A stretch of DNA of 64,000 nucleotides, from positions 2,187,001 to 2,251,000 of the forward strand of contig JAUCEP010000002.1 of assembly GCA_030348875.1 (NCBI GenBank), read 5' to 3'. The notes under the pieces are model-generated. The model searched no databases. It was not told the DNA's origin and saw only the letters and a list, made by a program, of their open reading frames with translations. Origin of the DNA: Ureibacillus composti (GTDB taxonomy: Bacteria > Bacillota > Bacilli > Bacillales_A > Planococcaceae). Positions 9,317-17,094 of the stretch are shown here, in pieces. A program made the position numbers and the translations under genes. The first letter of the stretch is position 1. Every line of letters starts with the position of its first letter.

Positions 9317-9789
9317 GAAAGTTCACCTCTTTTTATAGATGGATTTCCTTGTGGGTATGGGACTTTTTCTAATTGATCGCCAATCCATTCTGTACCATCT
9401 TCCCAAAACTCTTTTTTCCAGATGGGGACAATTTGTTTAATACGCTCAATTGCATATTCATTCGCCATGTAGGCAATTTTACGATGTGGTGATGACACCG
9501 CAATTACAACGGCAATATCTAAAATATCTAGATGCCCAACACGATGTGTAATGGCAACTTTCGCTTCTGGCCAGCGCTCTTGTATCTCCTTAGAGATTTG
9601 TTCAAACATTTTAATGGCCATAGCTGGATAAGCTTGATATTCCAAATGTAGTGTTTTTTTTCCTTTTGTCAATTCTCGAACTGTTCCAATGAAAATCGTA
9701 ATAGCACCAGCATTTCGGTCTGTTACTTTTTGCCTTACTTCCTCAACGTCAATTGGTATATCTACAATCTCAAACAGCGGTGTATTCAT
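9313..9789 (-). CDS. moaE: Molybdopterin synthase large subunit MoaE
   Basis: Catalytic subunit (158 residues) of molybdopterin synthase, converting cyclic pyranopterin monophosphate to molybdopterin. Family landmarks are visible: AITIFIGTVRELTKGK, YQAYPAMA, HRVGHLDILD, SPHRKIAY and a C-terminal VPIWKKEFWEDG motif with the conserved lysines. The gene overlaps both mobB upstream and moaD downstream by four bases, so the three are translated together. Confidence 0.95.
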   Translation of the reverse strand: MNTPLFEIVDIPIDVEEVRQKVTDRNAGAITIFIGTVRELTKGKKTLHLEYQAYPAMAIKMFEQISKEIQERWPEAKVAITHRVGHLDILDIAVVIAVSSPHRKIAYMANEYAIERIKQIVPIWKKEFWEDGTEWIGDQLEKVPYPQGNPSIKRGELS

Positions 9790-10310
9790 GATTTCCCCCT
9801 CATTTCTTTCATTAAAAATTCCATATACTGTGTCTTGTTATGAATTGAAAAAGTTGGGTATTCTAATTGCTTTTCTAGTGGATAGGTTGGCCAATAGAGT
9901 ACACAAATGATATTCGTCACTTTTTGCAGTAATTCTTGATCTTCCAATGTTCGCAATAGAACAACCTTGGAATGGTGTTCGTTTTTATACCCTTCAATCA
10001 AAATAATATCGATGTTAAATGATGCATAAATAGCTAGTATATCAGCGAGTTGCCAGTTACTTTGTTGAATACTCATGCGCAACGTTCCAGCTCCTTCAAC
10101 TGCTGTTACACTTGCTCCTGCCTGCTCATGACGAACACTGTCTTTTGTATTGTCACTCATTGGAGGTCCACCATGTCCATGATGCTTGATGGTTCCTACT
10201 TGTAAGCCTTCAATGGCGGCTTGTGTAATTAGTTGTTCCATTAACGTTGTCTTTCCGCTATTTTGATAACCTACTATTTGTAGAACTTTTTGATGTTGTC
10301 CCAAGGCCAC
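9786..10310 (-). CDS. mobB: Molybdopterin-guanine dinucleotide adapter MobB
   Basis: GTP-binding accessory protein (174 residues) for MGD formation, working with MobA. The P-loop is GYQNSGKTT near residue 14; the conserved KHHGHGG and the IIL(I)EGYK motifs follow. Starts are possible at GTG 10310 or TTG 10304; I keep GTG, five bases from AAGGA. It overlaps the 3' end of moeA by 37 bases. Bis-MGD is the cofactor form needed by the two ForC enzymes in the window. Confidence 0.92.
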   Translation of the reverse strand: MALGQHQKVLQIVGYQNSGKTTLMEQLITQAAIEGLQVGTIKHHGHGGPPMSDNTKDSVRHEQAGASVTAVEGAGTLRMSIQQSNWQLADILAIYASFNIDIILIEGYKNEHHSKVVLLRTLEDQELLQKVTNIICVLYWPTYPLEKQLEYPTFSIHNKTQYMEFLMKEMRGKS

Positions 10311-11572
10311 TCACTTCCTTGCAAATCTTCTAACAATAAGACAGCTACTTGCATTCCTTTTTCGTATCCACGCGATCCTCCTGGTAATACAATGAAGGCA
10401 TTCGCTCCCGCTAAGGAAGAAACCGCACTGGATTTATCAAAACCAGAAGGAACGGCAACTAATTGACCATCTTCGTATGAAGCAATCGCACGGACAAAAC
10501 GAGTAAATGGATTCGCCTTTTTAAAATCGGCCCCCAAAACAGCTTGCTCCCTACGAAGATGTGGTTGCTTATTCCCAAATGCCTTTCGAATAATTGGACG
10601 TGTAAATAGTTCAAAACCAACATAGCAAGCTGATGGGTTACCTGAAAGTCCGAATAATAATTGACCATTTCGTGCAGCTACAGTCGTAACACTCCCTGGT
10701 CGCATTGCCACTTTATTAAACAATACTTTTGCGTGAATAGCTTCATAAATAGCTGGTAAGTAATCATAATCACCTACGGAAACGCCTCCAGTTGTTATTA
10801 ATATATCTACTTCCTCTAAGGCTTTTTTGACAACATCAATACATAAATTGATATCATCGCTAAATTTACCGAAGTATTTGACGGTTGCCCCAGCACGTTC
10901 AATTTGAGCCATGATCATATAGGCATTACTATTACGAATTTTGCCCGGCTGTAAAGAGTCACTTGGATCTAGTAACTCACTTCCAGTTGCAATGACACCT
11001 ACAATTGGTTTTCGGAAGACAGGTACTTGATCTACACCAAAAGTAGCAAGTAATGCGACAACACCAGGATTGATATATTGTCCTTTTTCAATAAGAATCG
11101 TCCCTTTTTGTACGTCTTCTCCCTTATAAGAAATATTTGTTCCCGCTTCAAAAGTTCGTTTAATCGACATGTACATTTGATTATTTTCTTCAAAAGTATG
11201 TGTTAATTCTAACATGACGACCACATCACATCCTTTGGGGATAGGAGCACCCGTCATGATTCGCACGGCTTCTCGGTAGCCAACTTCTTCTTCAAATACA
11301 TAGCCTGCTCCTATTTCCCCCACGATCGTAAAGGTTACTGGATTTTCTGAAGCAGCCCCTTGACTATCAACCGAGCGAATCGCGTACCCATCATAAGGTG
11401 AACGATCAAAAGCTGGTACGTCGTGATCTGCAGCAATATCTTCTGCTATAAAGCGACCATGTGCTTGTAATAATGAGACAAACTCTTTTTTTTCTTGAGA
11501 TGCATATTCCATTACTCGTTGCACAGCGTCTCCCACTGTAATTGGTTTTCTTTGTTGTAACACCTTGAACAC
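10274..11572 (-). CDS. moeA: Molybdopterin molybdenumtransferase MoeA
   Basis: Inserts molybdate into adenylated molybdopterin. The 432-residue protein shows the MoeA N-terminal domain (DVPAFDRSPYDGYA), the metal-site region (ITGGVSVGDYDYL, the MogA-like fold) and LFGLSGNPSACYVGFELF. Full length for the family. It begins four bases after moeB ends and overlaps mobB, in the middle of the cofactor operon. Confidence 0.95.
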   Translation of the reverse strand: MFKVLQQRKPITVGDAVQRVMEYASQEKKEFVSLLQAHGRFIAEDIAADHDVPAFDRSPYDGYAIRSVDSQGAASENPVTFTIVGEIGAGYVFEEEVGYREAVRIMTGAPIPKGCDVVVMLELTHTFEENNQMYMSIKRTFEAGTNISYKGEDVQKGTILIEKGQYINPGVVALLATFGVDQVPVFRKPIVGVIATGSELLDPSDSLQPGKIRNSNAYMIMAQIERAGATVKYFGKFSDDINLCIDVVKKALEEVDILITTGGVSVGDYDYLPAIYEAIHAKVLFNKVAMRPGSVTTVAARNGQLLFGLSGNPSACYVGFELFTRPIIRKAFGNKQPHLRREQAVLGADFKKANPFTRFVRAIASYEDGQLVAVPSGFDKSSAVSSLAGANAFIVLPGGSRGYEKGMQVAVLLLEDLQGSEWPWDNIKKFYK

Positions 11573-11576
11573 TCCT

Positions 11577-12593
11577 TTACCCTAATAAACGATAATAAAT
11601 GCTTTTAGCTTTTTCAATATCCTGTATACCATGAATCACCACTCGACCATCTTGGAAAATAACGATTCGATAGTCCGGCGCTTGACAAGATAATAAATAC
11701 GGATTTTGTTGAATATCTCCGTAAGGCAAAAGTTTAACCGCGAGCTGATCTAAATTATGGTGAACAGGTTTTGCTGGACGAATCTGTATAGCATCTCGCC
11801 CACATAGTACCTCTAATTTTGTTTGATTTTCATAAGATAAATAGGGATATGTGGGATTTTGTCCACAAGAGGGACAATCATGATTGCGTACTTTTTCCAC
11901 ATTCATTTCATAGTGTTGATTTTGCCAAACATCAAATGTTAAATAGGATTTTCTTCTAGAGTCTTCATCGCCTACTAAAATTTTTAATGCCTCAGCTACT
12001 TGATAAGCTGCCACAATTTGGACAGCCGGACTTATAATCCCAACCGTGTCACAAGTCATCCCTGTGTTTGGCATTACTTGTAGCAAACAATGTAAACAAG
12101 GTGTTTTACCTGGCACAATCGTATAAGTTGCACCATAACTGCCAACACAAGATCCATATATCCATGGAATTTGATATTTTTGTGCAAGATCATTCATCAT
12201 AAAGCGAACATCAAAATTATCTGTTGCATCTATCATAATATCTACATCTTCAAGTATTCCTGGTAATTTCTCTGTAAAGGCATCAAGAATAAATTCATTA
12301 ATTTCCACTGCTGAGTTTATACTTTGAAGGCGATTTTTTGCAGCGATGACTTTCGGAACTTTTTCTTGCGCATCTTGTTCGGTATACAGTTGTTGTCTTT
12401 GTAAATTACTCCACTCTACGTAGTCACGATCAATAATCGTCAACTTTTCAATGCCTGCCCTTACAAGAGCTTCTGCACTAGCACTCCCCAATGCACCGAC
12501 ACCAATGATCAAGACATGTTTTTGTTTTAATAGTAGCTGTCCTTTTTTTCCAATCGGACTGAATAATTCTTGTCTAGAATATCTATTGTGCAT
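11577..12593 (-). CDS. moeB: MoeB/ThiF-family sulfur-carrier adenylyltransferase
   Basis: E1-like enzyme (338 residues) that adenylates the C-terminus of MoaD. It has the nucleotide loop GVGALGSASAEALVRAG, the DATDNFDVRF motif and two CxxC pairs (CLHC and CPSC) that form the structural zinc site. An extra C-terminal domain of about 80 residues follows the second pair, as in Bacillus MoeB/ThiF proteins. It is first in the minus-strand operon, divergent from moaB. ThiF function in thiamine synthesis is possible too, but moaD lies in the same operon. Confidence 0.9.
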   Translation of the reverse strand: MHNRYSRQELFSPIGKKGQLLLKQKHVLIIGVGALGSASAEALVRAGIEKLTIIDRDYVEWSNLQRQQLYTEQDAQEKVPKVIAAKNRLQSINSAVEINEFILDAFTEKLPGILEDVDIMIDATDNFDVRFMMNDLAQKYQIPWIYGSCVGSYGATYTIVPGKTPCLHCLLQVMPNTGMTCDTVGIISPAVQIVAAYQVAEALKILVGDEDSRRKSYLTFDVWQNQHYEMNVEKVRNHDCPSCGQNPTYPYLSYENQTKLEVLCGRDAIQIRPAKPVHHNLDQLAVKLLPYGDIQQNPYLLSCQAPDYRIVIFQDGRVVIHGIQDIEKAKSIYYRLLG

Positions 12594-12625
12594 AACTTTT
12601 TGCCTTCCTAACTTTTATTTTTGGT

Positions 12626-12653
12626 TTGACCTTTTCATTTCTAGCATTATAAT
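12626..12653 (+). promoter_or_regulatory. Sigma-A-type promoter for moaB-mobA-moaC
   Basis: TTGACC (12626-12631) and TATAAT (12648-12653) with a 16-base spacer, about 58 bases before the moaB start, in the divergent moeB/moaB intergenic region. Confidence 0.65.
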
Positions 12654-12710
12654 AAAAACAATGTTTTCAAGTAAAAAACGTATTCAACTAAAGAAAAGGA
12701 GGTTTACACC

Positions 12711-13205
12711 TTGCACCCTACACATCATCAACTACCAATAAGAGCTGCCATTTTAACTGTAAGTGACACACGTACAAAGGCGAATGATTTCGGAGGTCAA
12801 CAAATTCAAACTTTACTACAAGAAGCTTCCTTTGAAATCATTGACTATCAAATTTCAAAAGATGAACCATTTGAAATATCAAAGTATGTAAAAAAGTGGT
12901 GTACCAATCCAGATATTAATACGGTCATCGTCACAGGTGGGACAGGATTTACACCAAGAGACCAAACCTACGACACGATTCTCCCCCTTTTCGAAAAAGA
13001 AATGGTGGGATTTGGTGAATTATTTCGATCATTAAGCTATGAGGAAATCGGCCCAAAAGCTATGTTTAGCCGTGCTACAGCAGGTTGTCGTGAAAAATCC
13101 GCCATCTATGTGCTACCTGGTTCTGTTAATGCGGTAACACTTGCTATGACAAAACTAATTATTCCAACTGTTCAACATTTTGTCAGTGAGCTGAATCGCA
13201 TATGA
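12711..13205 (+). CDS. moaB: Molybdopterin adenylyltransferase-type protein MoaB
   Basis: MogA/MoaB-family protein of 164 residues, probably adenylating molybdopterin before metal insertion by MoeA. It carries the family motif TVIVTGGTGFTPRDQTYD and the closing PGSVNAV. Start at TTG 12711, eight bases after AAGGAGG. First gene of a plus-strand trio; its TGA overlaps the ATG of mobA. Confidence 0.92.
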   Translation: MHPTHHQLPIRAAILTVSDTRTKANDFGGQQIQTLLQEASFEIIDYQISKDEPFEISKYVKKWCTNPDINTVIVTGGTGFTPRDQTYDTILPLFEKEMVGFGELFRSLSYEEIGPKAMFSRATAGCREKSAIYVLPGSVNAVTLAMTKLIIPTVQHFVSELNRI

Positions 13206-13792
13206 AAATAGCTGGTGTTGTCTTGGCTGGTGGTCAATCTTCTAGATATGGTCAACCGAAAATGTTTGAAAAGTATAATGGTCAGCCTTTGTATAAGAAC
13301 AGTCTCATTGCCTTACAAAAAAATCAACTACAGCCTTTAATAATCGCTACAAATGCAAACTTAGAATCGAAGTTTGCAGAAAATCAGATTGAAATGATAA
13401 TTGAAAAACAACCTCATCAAGGCCCTCTATCTGCATTACAGAACATTATAGCTAATTTCCAAAATGTAGAGTGGTTTTTTATAGTTGCTAGTGATATGCC
13501 TTATATGAATGTAGATTTTGTCCAAACTATGCTTACATATATCGATGATCGTTATGATGCGATTGTTCCTAAACAAGCTTCAAGAATACAACCTCTTGCT
13601 TCTTTATATCGCCGCAGTGCTTTGCCAAAAGCAAATCTATTACTTCAACAAAACAAGAGAAGTATGAAAGTCTTGTTAGAGCAACTTCGTGTTCGTTATG
13701 TTGAATTTGAGGAAGAGTGCTCAACATTTATAAATATCAATACGCAACTAGATTGGTCACAATTAGATAAAAAGGAGTCTACTTATGAATAA
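13202..13792 (+). CDS. mobA: Molybdenum cofactor guanylyltransferase MobA
   Basis: Transfers GMP to Mo-molybdopterin to make MGD. The N-terminus has the nucleotidyltransferase signature [15 protein letters not shown] with its catalytic Arg and Lys, and SDMPYMN is the metal-binding Asp motif. Length 196 residues is normal. It overlaps moaB by four bases and moaC by eight. Confidence 0.93.
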   Translation: MKIAGVVLAGGQSSRYGQPKMFEKYNGQPLYKNSLIALQKNQLQPLIIATNANLESKFAENQIEMIIEKQPHQGPLSALQNIIANFQNVEWFFIVASDMPYMNVDFVQTMLTYIDDRYDAIVPKQASRIQPLASLYRRSALPKANLLLQQNKRSMKVLLEQLRVRYVEFEEECSTFININTQLDWSQLDKKESTYE

Positions 13793-14267
13793 TTTTACAC
13801 ACTGGAACGAAGAAGGTCGTCCGAAAATGGTCGACATTTCAGATAAGGATATTACACAACGTACAGCTATCGCTCGTAGTACGATTATTTTATCTGATGA
13901 AGTGTATCAAGCTATCCAACAAGGTGGCATAAAAAAAGGTGATCCTTTGCAAGTTGCACAAATTGCAGGGATTATGGGTGCCAAAAAAACAGCAGATATT
14001 ATCCCGATGTGTCATCCGATCATGCTGCAAGGAACAGATTTCCAATTTGAATATACAAAAGCAGAAGTTGGATATGAACTTCACATACAAGCTACAGTAA
14101 AATGCAGTGGCAAAACAGGCGTCGAAATGGAAGCATTAACTGCTGCGAGCATTGCAGCACTGACTTTTTATGATATGTGTAAAGCTGTCGACAAAAATAT
14201 GGTCATTAAAGAAACCTATCTTCTTCAAAAAACGGGTGGTAAAAGCGGCACCTTTATGCATAAATAA
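13785..14267 (+). CDS. moaC: Cyclic pyranopterin monophosphate synthase MoaC
   Basis: Second half of the first step of molybdopterin synthesis, acting with MoaA. The 160-residue sequence is the standard MoaC length and contains IPMCHPI and the highly conserved [25 protein letters not shown] block with the catalytic lysine and aspartate. It ends the plus-strand trio, converging on moaA. Confidence 0.95.
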   Translation: MNNFTHWNEEGRPKMVDISDKDITQRTAIARSTIILSDEVYQAIQQGGIKKGDPLQVAQIAGIMGAKKTADIIPMCHPIMLQGTDFQFEYTKAEVGYELHIQATVKCSGKTGVEMEALTAASIAALTFYDMCKAVDKNMVIKETYLLQKTGGKSGTFMHK

Positions 14268-14307
14268 ACAGAAAAAATCCGGCATTTTGCCGGTTTTTCT
14301 GTTTTTT
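14268..14307. terminator. Bidirectional terminator between moaC and moaA
   Basis: Stem with core ATCCGGC/GCCGGTTT extended by CAGAAAAA and TTTTTCTG, flanked by an A run and a T run. It lies between two convergent genes. Confidence 0.85.
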
Positions 14308-14309
14308 CT

Positions 14310-15326
14310 TTAACCACCGATGTGCGACATTTCGATTTTCGACTTTTTCCGCTTCTCCATCGTCTGTTCATTTCGTTCATCAGAATAGCGGTCAGTTCGA
14401 TTTTCCCAAACGTCAGAAATACATCTGATAATTGAGGCATCATCTTCCCCAGTTCTTAATAATTCCCGTAAATCAGTTCCATCTGTGGCAAATAAGCAAG
14501 TATACAATTTCCCTTCAGCTGAAATACGGGCACGGGAACAAGATGAACAGAAAGATTCTGTCACAGATGAAATGATACCGATTTCACCTTGTTCGTTTTG
14601 ATATTGAAAACGCTTCGCTACTTCCCCTTGATAGTTAGGTTCAACTGGTTTCAGCGGAAAAACCTGATGAATTTGTTCAATCATTTCTTTCTTCGATACA
14701 ACGTCATCCATTTTCCAACCATTTGAGTTACCTACATCCATATATTCAATAAAACGGAGAATATGCTTTTTGTCTTTAAAAAATTCTGCCATCGAAATGA
14801 GATCATGTTCATTAACACCTTTTTGAACTACCATATTGATTTTTACCTGCAAGCCTGCTTCTGCAGCTTTTTCAATACCTTCTAATACCGTTCTCACTTT
14901 ACCACGATGACCATTCATCTCAAAAAATCGCTCTTCATTTAGTGAATCAAGGCTAACAGAAACCCTTGATAATCCTGCTTTTGCCAAATCATTGGCATAT
15001 TTTTTCAGTAATGTGCCATTGGTTGTTAAGGCGATATCTTCTACTCCATCAATACGATGAATACGTTCAATTAAATTTGGTAAATCTCGACGCAGTAAAG
15101 GCTCCCCACCAGTAATACGAACTTTTTTCACACCTAGTGAGACAAAAATCTTTACTAACCTTTCGATTTCTTCAAAACTCAATATCTTATCAGACGGCAA
15201 AAAGGCAAAGTCGGGGCCAAATAGTTCTTCTGGCATGCAATATTGACATCGGAAGTTACAACGATCTGTTACTGATATCCTTAAATCTCTGAGCGGTCTG
15301 TGTAGTTGATCTTGTAGATTACTAAT
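14310..15326 (-). CDS. moaA: GTP 3',8-cyclase MoaA, probable ATT start codon
   Basis: Radical-SAM enzyme for the first step of molybdopterin synthesis. The radical-SAM cysteines C23, C27 and C30 (RCNFRCQYC) lie upstream of the first ATG in the frame (15236). A start there would remove them, so the real start must be earlier. A good site GAAGGAG (seven bases away) points to ATT at 15326-15324, giving the usual N-terminus SNLQDQLHRPLRDLRISVTD and a normal length of 338 residues. No ATG, GTG or TTG lies in frame between that site and the cluster. The C-terminal cluster (FCSSCSRAR...C) and the Gly-Gly tail are intact. It follows fdhD by 16 bases in the same operon. Confidence 0.9.
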   Translation of the reverse strand: MSNLQDQLHRPLRDLRISVTDRCNFRCQYCMPEELFGPDFAFLPSDKILSFEEIERLVKIFVSLGVKKVRITGGEPLLRRDLPNLIERIHRIDGVEDIALTTNGTLLKKYANDLAKAGLSRVSVSLDSLNEERFFEMNGHRGKVRTVLEGIEKAAEAGLQVKINMVVQKGVNEHDLISMAEFFKDKKHILRFIEYMDVGNSNGWKMDDVVSKKEMIEQIHQVFPLKPVEPNYQGEVAKRFQYQNEQGEIGIISSVTESFCSSCSRARISAEGKLYTCLFATDGTDLRELLRTGEDDASIIRCISDVWENRTDRYSDERNEQTMEKRKKSKIEMSHIGG

Positions 15327-15342
15327 TTTGAATCTCCTTCTT

Positions 15343-16143
15343 TCATTCGTTTGTAGATAATTGAATACGCTCTTTGTGTGTATAAATATTCAATGCATTT
15401 TGGCGAATGAACCCCACCGTTGTAATCCCCAGTTGTTCTGCTAATTGCAATGCTAATTCTGTAGGCGCTGACTTGGATAAAACAATTTCACATCCAATTT
15501 TTGATACCTTCATTAAAATTTCGGACGATATCCTTCCGCTAAATACGATAATTTTGTCTTGCATGCTAATGTTATTTCGTATGCAATAACCATATATTTT
15601 ATCTAGTGCATTATGACGTCCAATATCCATGCGACTTAACACAATACCATTAACATCACATAGCGCGGCATTATGAACCCCACCAGTTTCTTGGAACGTT
15701 ACAGCCGAATCTTGCATATCCCGCATTAAACGAAAACAATCATCTGTAGTAATTCGCACATGTATATCATCCATTTTTTTGGATACTAATGCATCATTAG
15801 CAAAAACAAACCCTTGTCGACTCATACCGCAACATGAAGTGATGAATCGTTTATTTTGCATTTTTTGGTAGAGTGGGTTGACTTGCTTCGTATTAATATG
15901 CACAAACCCTTCTTTTTCTTGGTACCAAATATCTTCAATATCTTCAAAACTGCGAATGATTCGTTCTGAAGCTAAATATCCCATTACCATATCTTCAACA
16001 TACTCGGGTGTGCAAACCATTGTAACAAATTCCTGCTGATTAATCTTAACAGTGACAGCGTATTCTGTTACAACAATATCTTCTACTACTTTTACTTTAT
16101 TATTTTCAATACGTAGAATCTCTCGAGTTACTGCGTTTTTCAT
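15343..16143 (-). CDS. fdhD: Sulfur carrier/sulfurtransferase FdhD
   Basis: Transfers sulfur to the molybdenum cofactor of formate dehydrogenases, which is needed for activity. The 266-residue protein has the Bacillus-type active loop TSCCGMSRQG where E. coli has CGVCG. It also shows the conserved TGGVHNAAL, DIGRHNALDKIYG and the SGRISSE motifs. Start at ATG 16143 behind AGAGGA; an upstream in-frame extension to 16212 overlaps the DUF2294 gene without a site. Operon order: DUF2294, fdhD, moaA. Confidence 0.93.
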   Translation of the reverse strand: MKNAVTREILRIENNKVKVVEDIVVTEYAVTVKINQQEFVTMVCTPEYVEDMVMGYLASERIIRSFEDIEDIWYQEKEGFVHINTKQVNPLYQKMQNKRFITSCCGMSRQGFVFANDALVSKKMDDIHVRITTDDCFRLMRDMQDSAVTFQETGGVHNAALCDVNGIVLSRMDIGRHNALDKIYGYCIRNNISMQDKIIVFSGRISSEILMKVSKIGCEIVLSKSAPTELALQLAEQLGITTVGFIRQNALNIYTHKERIQLSTNE

Positions 16144-16156
16144 AAGGCATCCTCTT

Positions 16157-16504
16157 CTATTCAGTAATTTTTTCTTCAAAAATAAAGACAGATATTGCAA
16201 CATCTTCTTCAATTTTGATATCTGTAAATAAATGGAGCAACTTTGATCCCATTAATTCTTCCATTCCTTCAGGAGTTGCTTCCGCATACAAATCTTTAAT
16301 CATTCTTGTACGTGCAGCATGAATCATTCTTGCGCCTTCTGATGTACTCGACATAAACTTTTCGGTTGGTGTTATATTGCCATACAATGTTGAAATGGCC
16401 ATATTATCTACAAAAACCGTATGAATACGCTCAGGTCCTTTTCCAAATAAATCTTTGCGTAGTTTTCGAATAATGTCATTAAATTCATGCACTTTTTTTG
16501 ACAT
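16157..16504 (-). CDS. DUF2294 family protein
   Basis: A 115-residue cytosolic protein of the DUF2294 family, recognised from the KGPE-IHTVFVDNMAISTLYG and FEGARMIH-type segments (here SEGARMIHAART). Start at ATG 16504, spaced from AGGGGA; GTG 16513 touches that site. It is first in an operon with fdhD and moaA, 13 bases before fdhD. DUF2294 genes are often seen with formate dehydrogenase genes. Biochemical role unknown to me. Confidence 0.8.
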   Translation of the reverse strand: MSKKVHEFNDIIRKLRKDLFGKGPERIHTVFVDNMAISTLYGNITPTEKFMSSTSEGARMIHAARTRMIKDLYAEATPEGMEELMGSKLLHLFTDIKIEEDVAISVFIFEEKITE

Positions 16505-16612
16505 TTTTGCCACTCCCCTAACGTATATACACTATTTTTTGCCTCGTTTTGGTGAGACAGCCTTCTAGTTTGTTAATAATATAGCAACTTTTAAAAAAGT
16601 TAAAGGGAAAAT

Positions 16613-16645
16613 AATTATTCTAAATTGACGAAAATTCAGAATAAT
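16613..16645. promoter_or_regulatory. Inverted repeat, possible operator
   Basis: ATTATTCT (16614-16621) and AGAATAAT (16638-16645) are perfect inverted arms separated by 16 bases, just upstream of a promoter-like sequence and inside the divergent intergenic region. Confidence 0.45.
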
Positions 16646-16654
16646 AATTGACTA

Positions 16655-16683
16655 TTGTGGATTCATAATGTAGACGCTATAAT
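16655..16683 (+). promoter_or_regulatory. Promoter-like sequence for a leader or small RNA
   Basis: TTGTGG (16655-16660), 17-base spacer, TATAAT (16678-16683). Transcription would begin near 16690 and run into the terminator at 16841-16897, giving an RNA of about 200 nucleotides. Confidence 0.45.
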
Positions 16684-16840
16684 GAAAATTATTGTAAATG
16701 GAATTGATGTATTTTAATTTTTATGACTTTGTTTTATCGAAAAGTAAACATTTGGCATATTGATTCAAATATTTCAATTCTATTGTTTAATTAAAAAATA
16801 AAAGTAGATTGAGTTTTTAGTACGGTTTGCTAAGAATTTT

Positions 16841-16897
16841 ATCCACCATGAGATATACAGCGTGTGAAAATATGCTGTTTCATGGTGGATTTTTTTA
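16841..16897 (+). terminator. Strong terminator upstream of forC2
   Basis: ATCCACCATGA (16841-16851) pairs perfectly with TCATGGTGGAT (16880-16890). A nested ACAGC/GCTGT stem lies inside, and a run of T follows. No gene precedes it on this strand, so it ends a leader or small RNA. Confidence 0.8.
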
Positions 16898-17094
16898 TTT
16901 TTTGAGCATGCAACTTTATGATCACTTCGTTAATGAAAGTTCCCAATCGACTCGACTATAGTCTAAGGACACGATAAATCCAGGGTAGAGTTTAAAAATA
17001 TTTATAAAAACTAACTCAATATACTCTTCCGGCTTTACCATAACCATTAACCTGGTGTCATATAATTGTCAAATAGCACAAGGAGGAGTTTTCT

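Larger units (their letters stand above)
16505..17094. other. Divergent regulatory region between DUF2294-fdhD-moaA and forC2
   Basis: About 590 bases with no protein gene. It holds an inverted repeat (16613-16645), a promoter-like pair on the plus strand (16655-16683) and a strong terminator (16841-16897), each annotated separately. A further 200 bases without recognisable structure precede the forC2 ribosome site. I see no FNR-type TGTGA-N6-TCACA box. Confidence 0.6.

Noticed and set aside
14310-15236. MoaA starting at ATG 15236
   Set aside because: This start would cut off the CxxxCxxC radical-SAM cluster, so it cannot give a working enzyme.
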